This document shows positions 1-4,254 of a stretch of 7,238 bases of DNA, piece by piece (within the stretch, counting starts at the first letter, position 1; the number at the start of each line of letters is the position of its first letter). The stretch comes from CAIVAT01 sp964455285 (GTDB taxonomy: Bacteria; Bacteroidota; Bacteroidia; Bacteroidales; FEN-979): contig CAYVVG010000107.1 in assembly GCA_964455285.1 (NCBI GenBank), positions 1 to 7,238 of the forward strand, given 5' to 3'. The notes under the pieces were generated by a model. The model did not search any database. It worked only from the letters and a program-made list of their open reading frames with translations, and was not told the DNA's origin. The translations under genes and the position numbers were made by a program.

Positions 1-305
1 ATCCGACAATTGGGACAGAACCAGGGAAAATCAGGCCAGTGATCATCATTCAAACAGACCTGCTAAACAAATACCACCCCTCATCAATAATTTGTCCAAT
101 AACAACGAATGTCCGAAAGGAAATAGAAATATTAAGAAACCATTTAAAAAAGGGTTGCTGTGGACTGGAAGAAGGTTGTGATATCATGATAGATCAGGTC
201 AGAGCTATTGATAATCAAAGATTGATAAGAAAAGTGGGAAATATTCCAAATGAGTTGGTAAAACCTATAAAAGAGAACCTGAAAATAATATTTGATATCG
301 AATAA
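1..305 (+). CDS. mazF: MazF/PemK-family toxin endoribonuclease, 5'-truncated by window edge
   Basis: This is the C-terminal ~100 residues of a MazF/PemK-type toxin, the ribonuclease half of a type II toxin-antitoxin pair that cleaves mRNA in the cytoplasm. The open frame runs from base 3 with no start. It begins PTIGTEPGKIRPVIIIQTD, which matches the family's N-terminal strand and loop (NPT-GsE-gk-RPv-ii). It continues with SSIICPITTN; the Arg of K-IRP and the Thr of PITTN occupy the positions of the known MazF catalytic Arg and Ser/Thr. The end (MIDQVRAIDNQRL, then a helix) is also typical. Full members are ~110 residues, so only about ten residues are missing. A GTG at 39 is an internal Val codon, not the start. 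The antitoxin would be expected upstream, outside the window. The segment is AT-rich compared with the genes after 560. Family assignment is firm; activity is inferred. Confidence 0.85.
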   Translation, partial: PTIGTEPGKIRPVIIIQTDLLNKYHPSSIICPITTNVRKEIEILRNHLKKGCCGLEEGCDIMIDQVRAIDNQRLIRKVGNIPNELVKPIKENLKIIFDIE

Positions 306-319
306 AGCACACCACATAA

Positions 320-541
320 CATGCCTGTAAATGCTATAAAACCGTCGTCACAGCAACAACAATTGGCTATGGTGATAAATACCCAATCACAACAGAAGGA
401 AGGATTATTGGAGTTTTATTGATGTTTGTCGGAGTAGGATAATTTGGTACATTTACAGCACATGTAGCATCCTGGTTTACGGCTGGCAATGCCATAAAAC
501 CAGAAGAGGATAAGAAAGAATCGCGGCTGGTACAAAAATAA
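320..541 (+). pseudogene. Remnant of a voltage-gated-type K+ channel pore domain with in-frame stop
   Basis: The frame through 338-541 reads KTVVTATTIGYGDKYPITT, then EGRIIGVLLMFVGVG, stop, then FGTFTAHVASWF and a charged tail ending at TAA 539-541. TTIGYGD is a K+ channel selectivity filter (canonical TVGYGD), preceded by a pore-helix-like stretch and followed by an inner pore helix (GRIIGVLLMFVGVG-FGTFTAHVASWF). TAA at 440-442 interrupts that inner helix where homologues commonly have Leu or Ile; one change from TTA would produce it (inference). No start codon or earlier transmembrane segments exist upstream: the frame opens after a stop at 317-319 and the mazF stop lies just before at 303-305. 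The gene therefore seems to have lost its 5' part and gained a nonsense mutation. It shares the AT-rich composition of the mazF piece. A sequencing error could explain the stop but not the missing 5' half. Confidence 0.8.
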
Positions 542-559
542 TCCATTGTGAGGCACAGC

Positions 560-952
560 ATGGAAAAACCGAAAAACAACTACCGTACCGTTGACGCATA
601 CCTGAATGCCCTGCCGGAATTGCAGAAGCTACGGTTGGAGGTGCTCCGGAACATGTTGAAACAGTGGGTGCCGGAGGCGGTCGAAGTGATCAGCTACAAC
701 ATGCCGGCCTTCCGGTATCACGGGATCCTGATCTATATGGCGGCCCACACGAACCACATCGGGTTCTACCCGGCAAGCGCCACCGCACTGGCCCGCTTCC
801 GCGACCGGCTGAAAGACCTTCACACATCGAAAGGCACCATCCGGATCGGGAACGGGGAGGAGATGCCGGTGGAACTGCTTCGGGAGATCATCCTGTTCAG
901 GGCCGCCGAGAATGCGGAAAAAGCGATATCAAAGGGCAAAAAGAAAGTCTGA
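560..952 (+). CDS. DUF1801 (YdhG/YjbR-like, frataxin-like fold) protein
   Basis: This encodes a 130-residue cytoplasmic protein of the DUF1801 family. Family marks are the N-terminal TVDAYLNALPE (10-20), a helical region leading to the PEAVEVISYNMPAF block (38-51), YMAAHTNHIGFYP (59-71) and KGTIRIG near 91-97, with a closing helix LLREIILFRAAENAEKA. Members have a frataxin-like fold; some Bacillus relatives are described as iron chaperones, but most have no proven role, so no function is assigned. There is no signal peptide or membrane segment. ATG 560 is preferred because family proteins usually start close to this point (MEKPK-); a GTG at 548 would add MRHS. Neither start has a clear Shine-Dalgarno sequence, as is usual in Bacteroidetes. 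The gene begins just after the broken channel gene, where the base composition becomes GC-rich, and lies 30 bases before the DUF1697 gene, so the two may be co-transcribed. Confidence 0.88.
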   Translation: MEKPKNNYRTVDAYLNALPELQKLRLEVLRNMLKQWVPEAVEVISYNMPAFRYHGILIYMAAHTNHIGFYPASATALARFRDRLKDLHTSKGTIRIGNGEEMPVELLREIILFRAAENAEKAISKGKKKV

Positions 953-982
953 CCCATTAAAAACCATTCCAACCCGCTATTC

Positions 983-1522
983 ATGAACCGATATCTTTCC
1001 ATCCTCCGCGGCATCAACGTCAGCGGGAAAAACATGATCAGAATGGAAGTGCTGCGGAAGATGTACGAGGCGCTGGGCTTTACCGATGTCACCTCTTACC
1101 TCCAGAGCGGCAACGTGATCTTCTGCACCGAAGATCCTGATACGGAAGCGGTTGCCGGGAGGATTTCAGCCCGGATTAAAGAGGAGTTCGGATATGCAGT
1201 ACCGGTGCTGGTGCTGACTCCCTCCGAAATCCGCGAGGCACTGATTGTCAACCCGTTCCTTTCCGACCCCTCAAAAGATCCCGCCTATTTCCATGTCACC
1301 TTTCTTTCGGCGGAACCTGCGGCGATACCCCGCGACGCCCTCGATGCGAAACGCGGCCCGGGCGAAGAGATCGCCTTTGCCGGAAAAGCCGCCTACCTTT
1401 ATTGCCCCAATGGATACGGCAACACCAAACTGCACAACACCTTCCTGGAAAAAGCGCTGAAAGTGACCGCCACGACACGGAACTGGAAGACGACGACGGA
1501 GTTGGGGAGGATGATGGGGTAG
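983..1522 (+). CDS. DUF1697 family protein
   Basis: This encodes a 179-residue protein covering the whole DUF1697 family (usual length about 180). Diagnostic blocks appear in order: YLSILRGINVSGKNMIRM (4-21), the turn LGFTDVTSYLQSGNVIF (31-47), the mid-domain IREALIVNPF (83-92), YCPNGYGNTKLHNTFLEKAL (140-159) and the C-terminal TTRNWKTTTEL (164-174). The function of the family is unknown; it is a soluble protein found widely in bacteria and often next to DUF1801 or similar small orphan families, and nothing here suggests a catalytic residue. ATG 983 begins exactly at the conserved N-terminus. The gene follows DUF1801 by 30 bases on the same strand. Its TAG stop at 1520-1522 is followed at once by a heptanucleotide repeat array. 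Confidence 0.92.
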   Translation: MNRYLSILRGINVSGKNMIRMEVLRKMYEALGFTDVTSYLQSGNVIFCTEDPDTEAVAGRISARIKEEFGYAVPVLVLTPSEIREALIVNPFLSDPSKDPAYFHVTFLSAEPAAIPRDALDAKRGPGEEIAFAGKAAYLYCPNGYGNTKLHNTFLEKALKVTATTRNWKTTTELGRMMG

Positions 1523-1553
1523 GATTTACGATTTACGATTTACGATTTACGAT
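1523..1553 (+). repeat. GATTTAC heptamer tandem array (4 copies + GAT)
   Basis: Four perfect tandem copies of GATTTAC start at 1523, 1530, 1537 and 1544, followed by a partial GAT. The array begins at the first base after the DUF1697 stop codon. It shares the GATT core, 7-base period and orientation with the arrays at 4099-4133 and 7151-7188. Its function is unknown; it resembles the short heptameric tandem repeats described in other bacteria such as filamentous cyanobacteria. Confidence 0.95.
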
Positions 1554-1568
1554 CTGATCATTTTAGAG

Positions 1569-1589
1569 ACTCACCACTCACCACTCACC
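1569..1589 (+). repeat. ACTCACC heptamer array abutting the crcB start codon
   Basis: Three perfect copies of ACTCACC (1569-1575, 1576-1582, 1583-1589) fill the 21 bases directly before the ATG of crcB at 1590. There is no room for a conventional Shine-Dalgarno site, so the ribosome-contact region of the mRNA is made entirely of this purine-poor repeat. Copy-number change would alter the leader by 7 bases without touching the coding frame. Any regulatory effect is inference. Confidence 0.93.
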
Positions 1590-1961
1590 ATGAGAATCCT
1601 TCTTGCCATCGGGACAGGCAGTTTTATCGGCGGCATGCTCCGCTACCTCCTCTCGCAGTTCATCCAGGAGCGGGCTCTCCACTCATTCCCTGTGGGCACC
1701 TTCACCGTCAACATCCTGGGCTGCCTGGCAATCGGCATTGTGTTCGGGTTCAGCGACCGCGGCTTCCTGAACCAGGAGACGCGCCTGTTTCTCGCCACCG
1801 GGCTGTTGGGCGGCTTCACCACCTTTTCGGCCTTTTCGAACGAGACCTTCCTCATGCTCCGCGACGGGCAGTACATTTATGCGTTTCTCTATGTCGCCGG
1901 CAGCCTGATGATCGGGTTTGCCGCGACATTCCTGGGATATTCACTGGTCAAAATGATCTGA
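1590..1961 (+). CDS. crcB: Fluoride ion channel/exporter CrcB (FluC)
   Basis: This encodes a 123-residue inner-membrane fluoride channel. FluC proteins form dual-topology dimers that let F- leave the cytoplasm and so protect fluoride-sensitive enzymes. Four hydrophobic segments are visible at roughly residues 2-24, 33-54, 66-88 and 97-121. Family motifs are present: GGMLRY (14-19, with the conserved Arg18), FPVGTFTVNILG (33-44, with the pore Asn41) and TGLLGGFTTFSAFS (70-83). The last contains the TTFS element and two phenylalanines, F79 and F82, at the expected Phe-box positions. Length is normal for the family. ATG 1590 sits exactly at the family start, immediately behind three ACTCACC repeats and 67 bases after the DUF1697 gene. 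No fluoride riboswitch consensus is seen in that short leader. The DUF190 gene follows after a single base, suggesting coupled translation and a joint role. Confidence 0.96.
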   Translation: MRILLAIGTGSFIGGMLRYLLSQFIQERALHSFPVGTFTVNILGCLAIGIVFGFSDRGFLNQETRLFLATGLLGGFTTFSAFSNETFLMLRDGQYIYAFLYVAGSLMIGFAATFLGYSLVKMI

Positions 1962-1962
1962 C

Positions 1963-2310
1963 ATGGAACTGGACAGGGAGGCAAAACTACTCAGGATCTT
2001 CATCGGCGAGAACGACCACAAAGGTCAGAAGCCGTTGTATGAGGAGATCGTATTCGAAGCCAAAAAACGGGGCATGATGGGCGCCACGGTGACCCGCGGG
2101 ATCATGGGTTTCGGGGCTAATTCCAGGATCCATTCCGCCAGGTTCTTCGAGATCTCGGCCGACCTTCCCCTGGTGATCGAGATCGTGGATACGGAGGAGA
2201 AGATCCGGGCCTTTACAGAGCTCATCGAAACATGGTTCGAAGAGACCCGGTCGGGCGGGCTGATCACGATTGAGAAAGCAGAGGTGATAAGGTACCAGGC
2301 GGGAAGATGA
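1963..2310 (+). CDS. DUF190 family PII-like protein, CrcB partner
   Basis: This encodes a 115-residue soluble protein of the DUF190 family, whose known structures have a PII (GlnB-like) ferredoxin fold and form trimers. Visible marks are the opening strand AKLLRIFIGENDHKGQKPLYEEIV (7-30), the central glycine-rich block AKKRGMMGATVTRGIMGFG (33-51), SRIHSARFFEISADLPLVIEIVD (54-76), a helix (EEKIRAFTELIETWF) and the closing strand GLITIEKAEVIRY (99-111). Its ATG is separated from the crcB TGA by one base, the tight pairing with crcB recurrently seen for this family. This supports a role in sensing or adjusting fluoride export, but the ligand and mechanism are unproven. No membrane segment or signal peptide is present. 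The end is followed by a long gap, so it is probably the last gene of the cluster. Confidence 0.93.
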   Translation: MELDREAKLLRIFIGENDHKGQKPLYEEIVFEAKKRGMMGATVTRGIMGFGANSRIHSARFFEISADLPLVIEIVDTEEKIRAFTELIETWFEETRSGGLITIEKAEVIRYQAGR

Positions 2311-2330
2311 CCTACCCGTCACCTGTACCT

Positions 2331-2357
2331 TTCACGCTTCACTCTTCTTCACTCACC
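2331..2357 (+). repeat. Degenerate TTCACNC heptamer array
   Basis: TTCACGC (2331-2337) and TTCACTC (2338-2344) are tandem heptamers, followed after TTC by TTCACTC again (2348-2354) and then ACC. The unit CACTCACC at its end recalls the ACTCACC repeats before crcB. It lies 20 bases after the DUF190 stop codon, on the 3' side of the gene like the GATT arrays. Confidence 0.6.
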
Positions 2358-2510
2358 CGGTCTGCACACGATTCAATCGGTGCTGATTATCAGTGATGAA
2401 AGAAAAGTGACAGAGCGCCAGCCACCCGATTCCGCGTCATCCCCCCAACATGCAATCGTTCTCCCGCTCATATTTAACCCATAATCTATGAACGAATTTG
2501 GATCCTCCGG

Positions 2511-2540
2511 TTGATCATATATTCTTTTTTCCTATATTTG
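2511..2540 (+). promoter_or_regulatory. Candidate Bacteroidetes promoter (TTGA-N18-TATATTTG)
   Basis: TATATTTG at 2533-2540 matches the Bacteroidetes -7 consensus TAnnTTTG exactly. TTGA at 2511-2514 lies 18 bases upstream, an acceptable spacing for the -33 TTTG/TTG element. A start near 2545-2550 would give the next gene (2847) an unusually long leader of ~300 bases, or could serve a lost gene or small RNA in the gap. Confidence 0.5.
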
Positions 2541-2846
2541 TCATAATCGATATCGTCAGCCAGGATCTGGACCTGCAAAAGATCTCACTCCTGATGAAGG
2601 AAAACAACATTCCCTTACCGGGCAACTCCCTATTTACAAAAATGCCGGCAAGCACAATGAGTGGATTGCCGGTATCGCGTTCTCCAAGAAATAAGCGGTC
2701 ATCGGGGTACGGACTTCAGACCATAAAATACGCCGACAGTACGACCAAAGAGTTTTATCAGACAGGCATCCGTCCTGACACAACCGGGATGGTCCAGAAC
2801 ATACAACCTTTCACAGTTAACATAAAACAATCAATCTAGCAGAACC

Positions 2847-4118
2847 ATGAAACGCATGCTCTTACTGACCCTCCTGCTGGCAATGACCGCCAGCCTGCTC
2901 CCGGCTCAGACAGGATGGGTGTACCAGAACCCCGCATTCAGCATTTCGAACCTCAACGGAGCCATCTGCGCCCTCGACAAGGACACGGTGATCGTGATCA
3001 CCGACAAGGGACGGATGATATACACCAGCAACGGCGGTGCGAACTGGGCGGAAATCAACTACAACCTGTCGGCATCATTTTTCGACCTCGCATGGGGGGA
3101 TGGGATCGGGGGAATGGCCGTCGGTCAGAACGGAAGCATACTTCGGATCAACGACGGAACCCTGCTCAACTCCGGCACGACCCATGACCTGTTCTCCGTT
3201 TGCTTCTCCGGTCCGGACGAGATCTGGGCCGCCGGCGACAGCGGCACCATCCTCCATTCCGCCGACGGCGGATCGACATGGAATCCGGTGACGATGCCGG
3301 TGAACACCCGGTTCAACGCGATCGCCTTCCGCGGGTCCGGAGGGGTCATCGCGGGCAACGGGGGTGTGCTGCTGGTTACCACCGACGGCGGACAAACCTG
3401 GACACCTGCCAACTCCGGCACCACGCAGGACCTGTTCGGGCTCTGCATGACCCCTTCGTATGCCTATGCACTCGCGGGGACCGCCAGCAGCTCTTATCCC
3501 AATTACCTGTTTCTGGCCGACAACCTGGTCCGGTCAGCCGATCTCGCGAACTGGACGATGTTCAGCATCGGGTGGGGCATACCGGGCATGTCGGGGATCT
3601 GCTTTACCGGCGACGACACGGGCTTCTCCATCGGCAGCGGCATCACCACCAACCGTGAAATGCTCCTCCGCATCGACAAGACGACCGACACCGCCCTGAC
3701 CTGGAACCCCAGCCTCAACGACTGGGATCCCCCGGCAGCGGTGGGCCGCGGTGACATCGACTTTGCCACCGACAGCATCGGGTACGCCCTGTGCGGCAAC
3801 AACATCCTGAAAACCACTGATGGCGGCACCTGGGTTGGGATCGGCGAGATCGGGAATGAAACAACCCTCAGTGCATGGCCCAACCCGGCAAGGGATGAGG
3901 TGAGGGTTGCCGTTGCCGGCCATCAGTCGCCGGGAAAGGGCATCTGGACTGTGGTCAATGCGTTTGGGGTAACGGTCCTGACGGTGCCGTTCACCTCCGA
4001 AACACAAACGCTGAATATCCGGAGCCTGCCGGCAGGCGTATACACGGTGAGCCTGGAGGCGGAGGGGAGAAGGTTGGGGAGCAGGGTGTTTATTAAGGGA
4101 TTGACGATTGACGATTGA
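2847..4118 (+). CDS. Secreted Ycf48/BNR-like beta-propeller protein with T9SS C-terminal sorting domain
   Basis: This encodes a 423-residue exported protein. Residues 1-20 form a Sec signal peptide (MKRMLLLTLLLAMTASLLPA, likely cut before Gln21). The body is built of propeller-like repeats with Asp-box (BNR/Ycf48-like) turns: SNGGANW (61-67), SADGGSTW (138-145), TTDGGQTW (178-185) and a shortened TTDGGTW (323-329). An internal duplication is plain: NSGTTHDLFSVC (108-119) and NSGTTQDLFGLC (189-200), 81 residues apart. The C-terminus from WPNPARDEV (344) through LNIRSLPAGVYTVSL (389-403) to SRVFIKG is a type A T9SS (Por secretion) domain, which directs passage through the outer membrane and attachment or release at the surface. 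The last residues LTIDD are encoded by a GATTGAC repeat and look added. The ligand or partner is unknown; such proteins may be adhesins or stability factors. ATG 2847 is fixed by the signal peptide. Confidence 0.9.
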   Translation: MKRMLLLTLLLAMTASLLPAQTGWVYQNPAFSISNLNGAICALDKDTVIVITDKGRMIYTSNGGANWAEINYNLSASFFDLAWGDGIGGMAVGQNGSILRINDGTLLNSGTTHDLFSVCFSGPDEIWAAGDSGTILHSADGGSTWNPVTMPVNTRFNAIAFRGSGGVIAGNGGVLLVTTDGGQTWTPANSGTTQDLFGLCMTPSYAYALAGTASSSYPNYLFLADNLVRSADLANWTMFSIGWGIPGMSGICFTGDDTGFSIGSGITTNREMLLRIDKTTDTALTWNPSLNDWDPPAAVGRGDIDFATDSIGYALCGNNILKTTDGGTWVGIGEIGNETTLSAWPNPARDEVRVAVAGHQSPGKGIWTVVNAFGVTVLTVPFTSETQTLNIRSLPAGVYTVSLEAEGRRLGSRVFIKGLTIDD

Positions 4119-4145
4119 AGATTGAAGATTGATGAGATTGATGAG
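4099..4145 (+). repeat. GATTGAM/GATTGAT heptamer array overlapping the gene end, plus a 9-base duplication
   Basis: Five tandem heptamers occur: GATTGAC (4099, 4106), GATTGAA (4113, 4120) and GATTGAT (4127). They are joined to two copies of AGATTGATG (4126-4134, 4135-4143). The first two and a half copies lie inside the T9SS-protein reading frame, encode its last residues and provide its TGA stop (4116-4118). The distal part overlaps the candidate -33 element of the next gene. Confidence 0.9.
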
Positions 4146-4169
4146 TGGGCTGAAAAATAATTACCTTTC
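4138..4169 (+). promoter_or_regulatory. Candidate promoter of the M16 peptidase gene (TTGA-N20-TACCTTTC)
   Basis: TACCTTTC at 4162-4169 matches the Bacteroidetes -7 element TAnnTTTG at all but the last base. TTGA at 4138-4141 lies 20 bases upstream. Transcription from about 4175 would leave a leader of ~80 bases before ATG 4255 and would exclude the upstream in-frame ATG at 4132, supporting the shorter protein. Confidence 0.5.
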
Positions 4170-4254
4170 GTGTTGCGTTTTTTCGATTTCTGATCGTACG
4201 GCAGGGGTCCGGTATACTCCTCCTTCATCTGCACACCAAAAACAAATCCTGTAT

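Larger units (their letters stand above)
2311..2846. other. Long intergenic gap without a convincing gene
   Basis: This stretch of ~536 bases holds a degenerate heptamer array (2331-2357), a short palindrome CTGATTATCAG near 2384, and one good Bacteroidetes-type promoter (2511-2540). A frame from TTG 2498 stays open to TAG 2837-2839 (113 residues; first internal ATG at 2594). It has no recognisable domain, a non-ATG start, lower GC than the flanking genes, and the promoter's -7 element lies inside it. A second frame, open at 2581-2694, reads DLTPDEGKQ..., then IYKNAGKHNEWIAGIAFSKK before a stop. It looks protein-like and may be the worn end of a lost gene, but I cannot name the family. No terminator is evident after the DUF190 gene. 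Confidence 0.6.

Noticed and set aside
39..305. 88-residue toxin starting at GTG 39
   Set aside because: The frame is open back to base 3 and the upstream residues PTIGTEPGKIRP are conserved MazF sequence, so GTG 39 is an internal valine.
1523..1589. Possible fluoride riboswitch before crcB
   Set aside because: The leader is made of two heptamer arrays and a short linker; none of the conserved crcB-motif blocks or its pseudoknot pairing is visible.
2382..2396. Palindrome CTGATTATCAG as an operator or terminator
   Set aside because: The perfect part is 11 bases with a one-base centre, too tight for a hairpin and too short and isolated to support an operator call.
2498..2839. 113-residue open frame from TTG
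   Set aside because: It has a non-ATG start, no recognisable domain, lower GC than neighbouring genes and a promoter -7 element inside it. It is described under the intergenic gap instead of as a gene.
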